Assembly (NCBI RefSeq): GCF_029946185.1
Contig: NZ_JAQSEA010000124.1
Coordinates: 1 to 48,310, forward strand
DNA from: Prosthecobacter sp.
GTDB taxonomy: Bacteria; Verrucomicrobiota; Verrucomicrobiia; Verrucomicrobiales; Verrucomicrobiaceae
Length of the DNA stretch: 48,310 nucleotides
Direction of reading: 5' to 3'
Shown: in pieces, positions 35,228-44,354 of the stretch
Layout: every line of letters starts with the position of its first letter
Position numbering within the stretch: position 1 is the stretch's first letter
Position numbers and translations under genes: made by a program
The notes under the pieces: model-generated
The model's input: only the letters and a program-made list of their open reading frames with translations
Told to the model about the DNA's origin: nothing
The model's database searches: none

Positions 35228-36673
35228 TTATTCAACCACGCCTTTTTCACCCGAATAATCTTCTCCATTCAAGCTCCGTGCCACGCTTTCGAGCCAGTCT
35301 TCGAGGTTTTTTTGCATTTCAGGCACTCGTTCGGGCTGCTCTGCCAGCAGCACAGTGCTCTCATCAGGATCCCTGGCCAAATGATAAAGCTCCCAGCTCA
35401 CGTCATGGCTCTTTTTGTTTTCGATCCGATGAAGTTTCCACGGCCAGTCCAGCCAAGCGGCATGCCCGGGGAACTCAGTTAGAGAGACGGGTTCACCGAT
35501 TGCCGCCGCATCTGCGCGCAGACGTGCCGGATCCGCAGGTTCTTCACCTTTCGTCTGTTCCACGAGCAGCTCGTCCATCCATTCTTTGGACGGCGTCCTG
35601 ATGCCTTTGTCCCCCGAGTCCCAGAAACCTATGGGGTGCGAACGTTTCTGCTCCTGCCCCGTCAGCAGCGGCATGATGTCGATGCCATCCAAAGGAGGCT
35701 GCTTTTCCATGCTCACGCCCGTGAGTGCCAGCACGGTGGGATAAATGTCTGAGGTCACGCAGGGCGCCTTGATGACTTTGGGCTCATGAAACACCGCCGG
35801 CCATTCCAGCAAAGCGGGCACCGCCAGGCCACCTTCGTAGATCTGGCCTTTGAAACCCCGGCGCCCCCCCGTGGAGCCGACCTTCGGCAGCGCCCCGTTG
35901 TCGCTGCAATACCATAAGAGAGTGTTCTCCCGCAGATCGAGTTCCTTCAGCTCCGCCCTAAGCCTGCCAAACGCGCGGTCCATGGCAGTGATCTCGCCAT
36001 AGAAATGCTGCTGCTTCTTGGGAAGCCCCCCATACGGTGCCCGGTCTGACTCCAGCGCCTGGTGTGGGTCATGCGGGGAACCAAACCAGACCACCGCGAG
36101 AAATCGCTGCTTTTTGGCCGCGCTACTCCGGATGAACTTCAGCGCCTCATCCACGGTGATGTCTGAACTGTCCCCCTGAAACTGAGTGGCCTTGCCCTGC
36201 ACACTGAGCACCGAATCAAGATCAAAGAAATTGGGCGCGGAAACCCACTCATCGAATCCACTGGCTCCGGGGCTGACCGGGCTGGCCTTCTGCACAGATC
36301 CCAGATGCCATTTGCCAAAGTGGCCGGTTGCATAGCCAGCCGTTTTCAGCGCCTCCGCAATCGTGATTTCCTGCGGTCGCAACGAATGCCCCCAGGAAAA
36401 ACAGCCAAACCTGTTGGGCGTACGCCCCGTCATCACACTCCCGCGCGTTGGGGAGCACACCGGCGCGGCAGCATGAAACTCGTCAAATCGAATCCCCTCC
36501 TTCGCCAGCGCATCAAAATTCGGCGTCTTCAGATGGGGATGCCCATTGTAGCCCATGTCACCCCAGCCTTGATCATCCGCCATCACCAGCACGATGTTCG
36601 GCGGTTCAATCGGCGCGGCCGCACAAGTCATCTGGAGTCCAAGAACACCGCACAGGAGCAAAAGACATTTCAT
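35228..36673 (-). CDS. Secreted sulfatase (arylsulfatase family)
   Basis: 481 residues with signal peptide MKCLLLLCGVLGLQMTCAAA. The N-terminal sulfatase motif NIVLVMADDQGWGDMGYNGH provides metal-binding Asp residues, and the signature CSPTRGSVMTGR has the Cys that is converted to formylglycine. A second conserved block is GHFGKWHLG, and YCSDNGALP gives further metal ligands. It hydrolyses sulfate esters, probably on algal or mucosal polysaccharide given the host group; the substrate cannot be read. It requires a formylglycine-generating enzyme or anSME, not encoded here. It ends in an AT-rich spacer before the tRNA. Confidence 0.94.
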   Translation of the reverse strand: MKCLLLLCGVLGLQMTCAAAPIEPPNIVLVMADDQGWGDMGYNGHPHLKTPNFDALAKEGIRFDEFHAAAPVCSPTRGSVMTGRTPNRFGCFSWGHSLRPQEITIAEALKTAGYATGHFGKWHLGSVQKASPVSPGASGFDEWVSAPNFFDLDSVLSVQGKATQFQGDSSDITVDEALKFIRSSAAKKQRFLAVVWFGSPHDPHQALESDRAPYGGLPKKQQHFYGEITAMDRAFGRLRAELKELDLRENTLLWYCSDNGALPKVGSTGGRRGFKGQIYEGGLAVPALLEWPAVFHEPKVIKAPCVTSDIYPTVLALTGVSMEKQPPLDGIDIMPLLTGQEQKRSHPIGFWDSGDKGIRTPSKEWMDELLVEQTKGEEPADPARLRADAAAIGEPVSLTEFPGHAAWLDWPWKLHRIENKKSHDVSWELYHLARDPDESTVLLAEQPERVPEMQKNLEDWLESVARSLNGEDYSGEKGVVE

Positions 36674-36717
36674 GCCGCAATCATACCCTTGATCATCACC
36701 GCTCTGGAATCAGAAAA

Positions 36718-37224
36718 TCACAGCCACTTCACTTCGTGGGACAGCATGGTGTCGTCATCAAAAGCAAATCTCCCCATGAAACGCCGGCGTTCCACCAAAG
36801 TCTGCGCCAGCCAGTGGACGTCATCGGCCCACATTTCATCAAATGGCAGCCCATCCAGCGAGGTCCAGAGGGGCACAGCCTCGGGCGTTTCAACCGCCAC
36901 TCCCTCATGCTGGGTCGCGACAAAAACATCGACGTGCATGCACAGGCCATCCACGAACTGAAACCAAAGCTCCCCGTGGTGGGCAGGATTCAGAGCGGTA
37001 ACGCCCAGTTCCTCCTGCGTTTCACGTACGGCGCATTGCAGCGAGGTTTCACCGGGGTCTATTTTACCGCCAGGTCCATTGATTTTGCCAGCGCCCAGTC
37101 CACGCTTTTTGCGAATGAGCAACACTTCACGCTTTGCCTCATCAATGACGAACATCAGGGTCGCACGAACCCCGGGCTGCCATGTTTTCCAGTCGATGCT
37201 CACTGGGGTCAGCGTTTCTTCCAT
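36718..37224 (-). CDS. NUDIX hydrolase, MTH1/MutT-like
   Basis: 168 residues. The Nudix box is GPGGKIDPGETSLQCAVRET followed by QEELGV (matching GX5EX7REUXEEXGU), with the sequence around it most like the eukaryotic MTH1 type (GGK-x-GET; WFQF later in place of MTH1's FEF-like block). It probably sanitises oxidised nucleotides such as 8-oxo-dGTP; this is by family. Its start overlaps the end of the upstream DUF502 gene by 16 bases, indicating co-translation. Confidence 0.9.
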   Translation of the reverse strand: MEETLTPVSIDWKTWQPGVRATLMFVIDEAKREVLLIRKKRGLGAGKINGPGGKIDPGETSLQCAVRETQEELGVTALNPAHHGELWFQFVDGLCMHVDVFVATQHEGVAVETPEAVPLWTSLDGLPFDEMWADDVHWLAQTLVERRRFMGRFAFDDDTMLSHEVKWL

Positions 37225-38108
37225 GGCAGGGCACGCAGCCAGCGTTTTCCACTCTTGATGTCCATGGCTTGCGCCAGGATCTCTGTGTCGCCAGCGTCAA
37301 AATCCTCCGCACGCGGAAGACCAGCAGGCAGCTCGAACTCAGGCTCAGGTTCCGGCACCGGTTCGGGCACCAGTGTCGTGGTGGGCTTTTGATTCAGCGG
37401 CGCCATGCCATTGAGCGGCGAAACCAGCCCGCCGGAGATGATCATCTTCATCGCCTCTTCAATCGTTATAGGCGCATCCGTGATCTTGTCCGAATCCACC
37501 ACAAGAAGGAAGCCGGTCATCGGACTCGGCGCCGTGGGCAGCAGAACGCAGGTCATCGCCTTTCCCGTCTGCGGATCACAATACTGACCGGTGGCAAAAC
37601 CGATCATGCGCATCCCAGGGACGGGGTAGTCGATGTACACGACCCGCTTAAAGTTCTGCTTCGTCCCGCCTCCCAGGCTGCGAAAGGCGTCAATCACCTG
37701 CTTGAGCGGCCGGTAGATGACCGCAACCAGGGGAATGCGCAGCAACAGTTTATCAACGGCGGTGACAATGTGCACGCCGATCACGTTGGTGGCCATGAAT
37801 CCAAGCCCCAAAATGGCCAGCACCGAAAACAGGAAGCCAATGAAGTTGGTGAGGCTGTCCAGATTCGGATCCGCAATGTCCAGCAACGGCTCTTCGGAGA
37901 ACTCGTTGACCAAATTCACCACCTGAGCCAGCACCGGCTTGCTCCACGCATGCAGCAAGTCATAGACGAAGAACAAGATCCAAAACGTGATGATCAGCGG
38001 CAGCGCCAGCGCCAGGCCGGCCAGGAACTTGTTCCGCAGCCACACACCCCAGCCTTTCGGCGCAGGCGCCTCGGGCATTGGATTTGTATTGGGGGGATCA
38101 AGTGCCAT
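37209..38108 (-). CDS. DUF502 family membrane protein
   Basis: 299 residues. Two transmembrane helices (about 29-50, FLAGLALALPLIITFWILFF, and about 88-110, FIGFLFSVLAILGLGFMATNVIG) precede the conserved DUF502 core (LRIPLVAVIYRPLKQVIDAF, GFATGQ, VLLPTAPSPMTGFLLVV). The C-terminal tail is Pro/Glu-rich (PEPVPEPEPEFELP). DUF502 proteins are of unknown function. The gene follows the E2 gene by 74 bases on the same strand and overlaps the NUDIX gene. Confidence 0.93.
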   Translation of the reverse strand: MALDPPNTNPMPEAPAPKGWGVWLRNKFLAGLALALPLIITFWILFFVYDLLHAWSKPVLAQVVNLVNEFSEEPLLDIADPNLDSLTNFIGFLFSVLAILGLGFMATNVIGVHIVTAVDKLLLRIPLVAVIYRPLKQVIDAFRSLGGGTKQNFKRVVYIDYPVPGMRMIGFATGQYCDPQTGKAMTCVLLPTAPSPMTGFLLVVDSDKITDAPITIEEAMKMIISGGLVSPLNGMAPLNQKPTTTLVPEPVPEPEPEFELPAGLPRAEDFDAGDTEILAQAMDIKSGKRWLRALPWKKR

Positions 38109-38182
38109 TTAAAAACAACTTCGCTCAAGATGAGAACGCATGGCAGCAGCAATGTTCAGCAATAATCTGCACTCTCGCAGTA

Positions 38183-39286
38183 TTACGCTCCCACCAGCAT
38201 GCGCGCCGGGTTTTCAATGCAGTCTTTCACGCGAATCAGGAACGCCACCGCCTCCTTGCCATCGACCACGCGGTGGTCGTAGCTGAGCGCGAGGTACATC
38301 ATCGGGCGGATGACTACCTGACCGTCCACCGCCACCGGGCGCTGCTGGATGCTGTGCATTCCCAGAATCGCACTCTGAGGCGGATTGATGATCGGAGTGC
38401 TGAGCAGAGACCCGTACACACCGCCGTTGGAAATGGTGAAAACACCGCCCGTAAGGTCGCTGACCTGGATTTTTCCCTCTTTGGACTTGGCCGCATATCC
38501 GAGAATATCCTTCTCCAGCTCCGCGAAGCTTTGCTGATCCGCATCACGCAGCACCGGCACGATCAGACCACGCTCGGTACCCACGGCCACGCCGATGTCA
38601 TAAAAGTGCTGCTGCACGATTTCTTCACCTTCAACACGCACATTGACCTGCGGCACCGCCTTCAGGGCTTCCACCACCGCCTTGATGAAGAAGCTCATGA
38701 AGCCAAGCTTCACACCGTTCTTCTTCACAAAGCTGTCCTGCAGCTTCGAACGCAGCGCCATCACGTTGCTCATGTCACATTCGTTGAATGTGGTGAGGAT
38801 CGCGGCGGTGCGCTGCGCGGTGACGAGCTGATCCGCAATCTTTCTGCGCAGCGGGCTCATCTTCTTGCGCGTGACACGGCCTTCCGGAGCAGCCGGAGTC
38901 TTGGCCACGGGTGCCGGCGTAGGCTCAGGCTTTGGCACCACTTTAAATTCCGTCACGTTCGCAGGCTTTTCAGCTTCAACCTTGGCAGCAGGTGCGGGAG
39001 CAGCGGCTGGCGCAGGCTTGGGAGCTTCGGCCTTGGCAGCAGGTGCGGCAGCGTTTTCGTCGATCTGACCCACCACTGCGCCCACCTCAACATCTTCACC
39101 GGCCTGTTTGCCGATGTGCAGCGCTCCGCTGGCTTCGGCGGTCACTTCAGCAGCGACCTTGTCGGTTTCGAGGGTGAGCAGGATGTCGCCAGTTTTGACG
39201 AGGTCACCTTCATTGAAGTGCCATTTGGCGATCTGACCACCGGCGACGGATTCGCCGAGTGCGGGTATTTTAATGTCTGAGGGCAT
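38183..39286 (-). CDS. sucB: 2-oxoglutarate dehydrogenase E2 (dihydrolipoyl succinyltransferase), short form
   Basis: 367 residues, against about 400-410 for typical SucB. A lipoyl domain at 1-77 has the lipoylated lysine in [10 protein letters not shown] (K43). An Ala/Pro-rich linker spans about 78-130, followed directly by the catalytic core ([24 protein letters not shown]; the active-site [12 protein letters not shown]). No peripheral subunit-binding domain is visible between linker and core; that region is simply Pro/Ala/Lys-rich. The protein transfers the succinyl group to CoA in the TCA cycle. It follows sucA by 36 bases. Confidence 0.93.
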   Translation of the reverse strand: MPSDIKIPALGESVAGGQIAKWHFNEGDLVKTGDILLTLETDKVAAEVTAEASGALHIGKQAGEDVEVGAVVGQIDENAAAPAAKAEAPKPAPAAAPAPAAKVEAEKPANVTEFKVVPKPEPTPAPVAKTPAAPEGRVTRKKMSPLRRKIADQLVTAQRTAAILTTFNECDMSNVMALRSKLQDSFVKKNGVKLGFMSFFIKAVVEALKAVPQVNVRVEGEEIVQQHFYDIGVAVGTERGLIVPVLRDADQQSFAELEKDILGYAAKSKEGKIQVSDLTGGVFTISNGGVYGSLLSTPIINPPQSAILGMHSIQQRPVAVDGQVVIRPMMYLALSYDHRVVDGKEAVAFLIRVKDCIENPARMLVGA

Positions 39287-39322
39287 GACGGGGTATTGGG
39301 AAAAAATCTTGGACTGGACGAA

Positions 39323-42088
39323 TCACACGCTGAACGCCCCCTCGACCAGATTTTCCTGTTCGAGAGTGTGGATGGCTTTGGAACCGGCGGCAGGGCTGGA
39401 ACTGCGCTCCCGGCCGGAGTAGCGCACCTTGTGGTTGGAGAGCTCTTCGAGGCGCGGACGGATGTAGTAGAAGGCGCCCATGTTGCGCGGCTCCTCCTGG
39501 CACCAGATCCACTTCTTCTGCGCACGCGGATATTTCGCCACGATCTCCTTCAGCATCTCGTAGTTCAGCGGGTAAAGCTGCTCCACGCGGATGATGGCGG
39601 CGTTCTTAATTTTGTGCTCTTCGCGGAAGGCGAGCAGGTCATAATAAACCTTGCCGCTGCAGAGAATCAGACGCGTGATGCGCTCCGGCGCAGCCAGCAG
39701 ATGTTCGTCATCCAGCACTTCCTTGAAGGTGGTGCCCTCGGCCATTTCACTGAGCTTGGACACACACTTCGGATGCCGCAGCAGGCTCTTCGGCGTCATC
39801 ACGATCAGCGGCTTGCGCGTGCTGCGCTTGAGCTGGCGGCGCAGCGCATGGAAATACTGTGCAGGCGTGGTGAAGTTGCACACCTGCATGTTGCCACCGG
39901 CGCAGAGTTGCAGGAAGCGCTCAAGTCTTGCACTGGAATGCTCCGGCCCCTGCCCTTCATACCCGTGCGGCAGCAGCAGCGTGATGTGGCTCGGGCGCTG
40001 CCATTTGCTCTCCGCACTCGCAATGAACTGGTCGATGATGACCTGCGCACCGTTCACGAAGTCGCCAAACTGCGCTTCCCAGCATACCAGCAGATTGCTG
40101 GTCAGCAGCGAGTAGCCGTAATCAAAACCCAGCACCGCCGCCTCAGACAGCAGGCTGTTGTACACACAGTAACGCCCCTGATCAGCCGAAAGATTGTTCA
40201 GCGGAATGTGCCGCTCCCGGGTCTGGGAATCATAAAACACACTGTGCCGCTGGCTGAAAGTGCCGCGTCGCACATCCTGCCCGCTCAGGCGCACACCGTG
40301 GCCTTCCGTCAGCAAGGTGCCAAACGCCAGCGACTCCGCATAGGCCCAGTCGATGCCTTCTCCGGCCTCGATGGCTTTCCGGCGCGCCGCGAGGAAGCGT
40401 TTCGCGATCGTTGGGTGCAGGTTGAATTCCTCCGGCACTTCGAGCAAACCCTCGCCGACCTTTTTCAGCGCCACCAGCTCAACCCCTGTTTTCACAGGTT
40501 CATAATCATAGGCCGCCTGCGGCGTCGCCATGCTGCCTTCAAAAGGATTGCCGCCTGCGGCGTTTTTGTCACGCGCCGCCAGGGTCGTGACACCTTCCTC
40601 AAGTTCATCATCCAGCTCGCGTTGCAGCGCGGCGGAGCCGGCTTCATCCAGCACACCGGCAGCGGCCAGATCAAGGCGGAACAGCGTCGCGGTGGACGGA
40701 TGCTCGGCGATGGCGCGTGCCATGTTCGGCTGCGTAAATCCGGGCTCGTCAGTTTCGTTGTGGCCGTAGCGGCGGTAGCAGACGATGTCGATGATGACGT
40801 CACGACCGAAGGTCTGGCGGAATTCAATCGCGAGTTTCGTCACGTGCATCACTTCCAGCGGGCAGTCCCCATTCACATGGAAGACCGGCGCCTCGATCAT
40901 TTTCGCCACGTCGGTGCAGTAGTCCGAGCTGCGGGCATCTTCCGGCATCGTGGTGAAACCAATCTGGTTGTTCACGATGATGTGGATGGTGCCGCCCGTG
41001 CGGTAGCCGGGAAGCTGCGAGAGATTCAGCACTTCGGCCACAAGGCCCTGACCCGCAAAAGCTGCATCGCCGTGGATGAGCACCGGGATGACCATTTTGC
41101 GGTCCTTGGTGTCATTCAACGCCCGCTGGCGGGCACGCGCCATACCTTCAACGACGGGATCGACGGCTTCAAGATGGCTCGGATTCGGCGCGAGCACCAC
41201 TCCGATCGATTCGCCGCCGCTGGTCTGGCGCACGGTTTCAAAGCCGAGGTGGTATTTCACATCGCCATCACCGGAAACCATGTTCGGGACGTAGTTCTCG
41301 CTGAACTCGTAGAAGAGGTATTCGAGGGGCTTGCGCAGGAAATTGGCCAGCACACTGAGACGCCCGCGATGCGCCATGCCGAGAATGATTTCCTTGCCGC
41401 CAGCGGCAGGCATGGCTTCGAGAATCGTCTCCAGCGCCACCAGCATCGACTCCCCGCCCTCGACGGAGAAGCGCTTTTGGCCCACGAAACGGCGGTGAAG
41501 GAAGCGCTCAAACGATTCAGCCTCAAGCAGCCAGCGCAACGCGTTAAGCTGGTCTTGGACGACGGGTTTGGCATCCATGTCATGGCCTTCAATCCGTTCC
41601 AGCAGCCAGGCACGCACTTCGGGATGATGAATGTGCATGAACTCAAAGCCGGTCTTGCTGCAATAGGTACGCTGCAATTGCGCCAGCATCGTTTTCAGCT
41701 TCATCGGCTGCCCGTTGCGGAACAGATGCGTCTGCACCTCCTCCTCCAGGTCCTCCTCAGTAAAGCCCAGGCCCGCCAGCGTCAGCCCGGGGACTTCCGG
41801 CCCCGCCGCATCCAGCGGATCAAGATGCGCCGCCGTGTGGCCCAGCGCACGAAAGCTTTGCAGCGCGTTCGAAACACGCATGCGGAAATTCAGCGTCTTC
41901 TCCGAAAGCGGAGCACCTCCACCACCGGCTACCTCCGCGCCTTTTGTCACGAGCCGGGCCATGCCCAGTTCGAAACCTTCAAAAAACGACGACCAAAGCG
42001 GTTCGACGGAACCGGCATCTTTTTTCCAGTCCTCATATTTGGACTCGAGGAAATCCGCGTTTGCGCGGTACGGCAATGTAGCACTCAT
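39323..42088 (-). CDS. sucA: 2-oxoglutarate dehydrogenase E1 component
   Basis: 921 residues from ATG 42088 (MSATLPYRANADFLESKYED), the family's conserved N-terminus; a longer upstream frame starts at 42145. E1o decarboxylates 2-oxoglutarate using thiamine diphosphate. Visible blocks are HRGRLSVLANFL, HGDAAFAGQGLV, the NNQIGFTT/ GYRTGG segment and EAQFGDFVNGAQVIIDQF, with the C-terminal VYYDLLAFRE and WIWCQEEPRNMGA. With sucB it forms the E1-E2 part of the complex; E3 (lpd) is not in this window. It is divergent from the MocR gene with 205 bases between the starts. Confidence 0.96.
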   Translation of the reverse strand: MSATLPYRANADFLESKYEDWKKDAGSVEPLWSSFFEGFELGMARLVTKGAEVAGGGGAPLSEKTLNFRMRVSNALQSFRALGHTAAHLDPLDAAGPEVPGLTLAGLGFTEEDLEEEVQTHLFRNGQPMKLKTMLAQLQRTYCSKTGFEFMHIHHPEVRAWLLERIEGHDMDAKPVVQDQLNALRWLLEAESFERFLHRRFVGQKRFSVEGGESMLVALETILEAMPAAGGKEIILGMAHRGRLSVLANFLRKPLEYLFYEFSENYVPNMVSGDGDVKYHLGFETVRQTSGGESIGVVLAPNPSHLEAVDPVVEGMARARQRALNDTKDRKMVIPVLIHGDAAFAGQGLVAEVLNLSQLPGYRTGGTIHIIVNNQIGFTTMPEDARSSDYCTDVAKMIEAPVFHVNGDCPLEVMHVTKLAIEFRQTFGRDVIIDIVCYRRYGHNETDEPGFTQPNMARAIAEHPSTATLFRLDLAAAGVLDEAGSAALQRELDDELEEGVTTLAARDKNAAGGNPFEGSMATPQAAYDYEPVKTGVELVALKKVGEGLLEVPEEFNLHPTIAKRFLAARRKAIEAGEGIDWAYAESLAFGTLLTEGHGVRLSGQDVRRGTFSQRHSVFYDSQTRERHIPLNNLSADQGRYCVYNSLLSEAAVLGFDYGYSLLTSNLLVCWEAQFGDFVNGAQVIIDQFIASAESKWQRPSHITLLLPHGYEGQGPEHSSARLERFLQLCAGGNMQVCNFTTPAQYFHALRRQLKRSTRKPLIVMTPKSLLRHPKCVSKLSEMAEGTTFKEVLDDEHLLAAPERITRLILCSGKVYYDLLAFREEHKIKNAAIIRVEQLYPLNYEMLKEIVAKYPRAQKKWIWCQEEPRNMGAFYYIRPRLEELSNHKVRYSGRERSSSPAAGSKAIHTLEQENLVEGAFSV

Positions 42089-42293
42089 GTAGGGGGCGGG
42101 CAAAATGCTCCCATTCGTTGCGAGTGCAAATGCGGAAAGGCACATTTACAGCCATTTTTGCGGGTAGTTCCCCATACCCCGCTCGGGCTAGCCGCCTCTT
42201 TTGGCCCACCACCCCCGAAATCAGGGCACAAATGGCAGGCAAAATCAAAAATAGCACAATACCAATTTTCAGCACTGGCCGTAGTCTCCCCCC

Positions 42294-43730
42294 ATGCCCT
42301 CACCCGCCTCCCGCGCGGCCCCGCAGCCGCTTTACAAACACATCGCCGACACCGTCGCCAAGATGATCCATGACGGCGTCCTCCGGCCGGGCGAGCGCAC
42401 CCCCTCCCTGCGCGCCATCTGCAATCAGCATGGCGTCAGCATGAGCACCGCCGTGCAGGCCTTCGTCGAACTCGAATCGTCCGGCCTCGTCGAGCCCCGC
42501 CACAAGTCCGGCTTTTTCGTCAAAGCCCCGCCACAGGCCCTCTTCGATCTCCCCGGCCCTCCCCGAGTCCCCATGTCCGGCAGCCTCGGCAACCGGCACG
42601 CCAGCCTCTTTGATGCCGTCGTTTCGGCAAACTTGATCGCCCTCGGCGGCGCTGTACCGGGTGCAGACATGCTTCCCACCGTGAAGCTCAACCGCATACT
42701 GGCTGAAAAAGCACGCCACGCAGGAGCGCGTGGCGTCATGTATGATCTGCCGCCAGGGTCCGAAGCACTGCGCCGCCAGATCAGCAAACGCATGCTCAAA
42801 GGCGGTGCCGTCGTCGCCCCCGCAGACATCATCACCACCTGCGGCGCCACGGAGGCCCTCATGCTCTGCCTCCGCGCCGTCACCAAACCGGGAGACGTCG
42901 TCGCCGTCGAATCCCCCACCTACTTCGGCATTCTCCACGTCCTTGAGGCCCTGTCCCTGCGTGTACTGGAAATCCCCACCGATCCCCAGCACGGCATGCG
43001 GCTCGATGTCTTGGAGCACGTATTAAAAAATCAGCCCGTGCACGCCTGCATTGCCCTGCCCGCCTTCAGCAACCCCTTGGGAGCCGCAATGTCCGATGAC
43101 GCCAAGCAGCAACTCGTCGCCCTCCTCCAAAAGCACCAAATCCCCCTCATCGAAGACGACGTCTTCGGCGAGCTCCCCTTCGGCCCCAAACGCGCCCGCA
43201 CCTGCAAGTCGTACGATGACTCCGGCCTCGTCCTGTTTTGCAGTTCCTTCTCCAAGACCCTCGCCCCCGGCTACCGCGTCGGCTGGGTCATCCCCGGCCG
43301 CTACTATCACGCCGTCCGCATGGCCAAGCTCACCCACACCCTCGCCACCGCCACCCTTCCCGAGCTCGCCATCGCCGGCTTCCTCGCCGAGGGCGGCTAC
43401 GACCACTGGCTGCGCAGCGTCCGCGCTACCTATAAAGAGAACATTACCCACATGAGGCGCGCCATCCTCGAAGAGTTCCCCGCCGGCACCACCGTCACCA
43501 TGCCTCAGGGCGGCTTCCTGCTCTGGGTCACCATGCCCCCTCAGGTCGATGCCATAGCCCTTTACGACCGCGCCCTCGCCAAAGGCATCAGCATCGCCCC
43601 CGGCCACCTCTTCTCGTTGGAGCATCACTACACCCACTGTATCCGCATCTCCTGCGGCGAGCCCTGGTCTCCCCGCCTCGCCGCCGCCATCCGCACCTTG
43701 GGCACCCTCGCAAAGCGGCAGATTCAGTAA
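42294..43730 (+). CDS. MocR/PdxR-type GntR regulator with aminotransferase domain
   Basis: 478 residues from ATG 42294. An N-terminal GntR winged helix (about 12-78: RPGERTPSLRAICNQHGVSM, AFVELESSGLVEPRHKSGFFV) is fused to a fold-type I aminotransferase domain (about 110-478) with the PLP lysine in SSFSKTLAPGYRVGWV. MocR-family members use PLP as effector or cofactor to control vitamin B6, taurine or GABA genes. The neighbouring pdx-like gene is far away, so the target is unknown. It is divergent from sucA and may share its 205-bp regulatory region. Confidence 0.92.
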   Translation: MPSPASRAAPQPLYKHIADTVAKMIHDGVLRPGERTPSLRAICNQHGVSMSTAVQAFVELESSGLVEPRHKSGFFVKAPPQALFDLPGPPRVPMSGSLGNRHASLFDAVVSANLIALGGAVPGADMLPTVKLNRILAEKARHAGARGVMYDLPPGSEALRRQISKRMLKGGAVVAPADIITTCGATEALMLCLRAVTKPGDVVAVESPTYFGILHVLEALSLRVLEIPTDPQHGMRLDVLEHVLKNQPVHACIALPAFSNPLGAAMSDDAKQQLVALLQKHQIPLIEDDVFGELPFGPKRARTCKSYDDSGLVLFCSSFSKTLAPGYRVGWVIPGRYYHAVRMAKLTHTLATATLPELAIAGFLAEGGYDHWLRSVRATYKENITHMRRAILEEFPAGTTVTMPQGGFLLWVTMPPQVDAIALYDRALAKGISIAPGHLFSLEHHYTHCIRISCGEPWSPRLAAAIRTLGTLAKRQIQ

Positions 43731-44027
43731 CCGACAACTCGCCCCCTGAGCCTTCGTCCTCGAACTCGTCCTCGATCATTCCGCTCCGCAAAGCCCAAGA
43801 GCCCCGCCATCGGATTGGCCGGTCGTTGACCCTTGTTGTCCAGGCACCGCTCTTCCTTCGCCATTCACTGTGCACTTAGTTCGGAGTTCGCTTCGCGGCT
43901 TCCCAGCAGCCCGGCCAGTTTTCCGCCCCTTTCCCCAACAACCGTTCAGCCACTGCAAACCTCTGTACCGGTCGCCTATCCCACCATCTGTATCTGGCCG
44001 CCATTCGAGTACGTGAGAAGGTGCCCC
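43731..44027. other. Spacer without a recognised gene
   Basis: About 300 bases with no coding support on either strand; the plus-strand open frame through it is Ser/Pro-rich shadow sequence preceding the next gene. A Shine-Dalgarno-like GAGAAGG (44015-44021) at its end belongs to the gene at 44028. Confidence 0.45.
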
Positions 44028-44285
44028 ATGACCCCCCACCTCACTCCCCTGTTCGCAGTCATGAGCCCAGAAGGACTCCTCGGCCTGAAAATCATCGGCA
44101 TCCTCGGTCTGATCATCCTCATCCCCCTCGGCATCCTCCTCTTCCGCAATCAAAACCGCTGGTTTGGCCGCTCCACCGACACTCCCAGCGAAACCAGCGG
44201 CAGCCTCGTCTATGGCCTCGCCCAAACCTGGCTCGTTTACGTCGGCCTCCTCCACCTCGTCCTCTGGCTCACATTTGGATTGTAA
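44028..44285 (+). CDS. Small two-helix membrane protein, unknown function
   Basis: 85 residues. ATG 44028 is chosen because GAGAAGG sits 6 bases upstream, the clearest Shine-Dalgarno sequence in this region; a start at the internal Met (MSPEGLLG) is possible. It has two predicted helices, LKIIGILGLIILIPLGILLF and TWLVYVGLLHLVLWLTFGL, connected by a polar segment (RNQNRWFGRSTDTPSETSG). No family is recognised. It converges with accD. Confidence 0.55.
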   Translation: MTPHLTPLFAVMSPEGLLGLKIIGILGLIILIPLGILLFRNQNRWFGRSTDTPSETSGSLVYGLAQTWLVYVGLLHLVLWLTFGL

Positions 44286-44354
44286 ACCAGCCCCCTTCAG
44301 AGCCGGACGGCTTCTACGATAAAACTTAGTTGCGCACAAAAAACTGCGCGGGGT

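Noticed and set aside
39296..42373. 1025-residue open frame on the plus strand antisense to sucA
   Set aside because: It mirrors the third-codon GC bias of sucA, is His/Arg/Gln-rich without any domain, and the minus-strand frame has clear 2-oxoglutarate dehydrogenase motifs.
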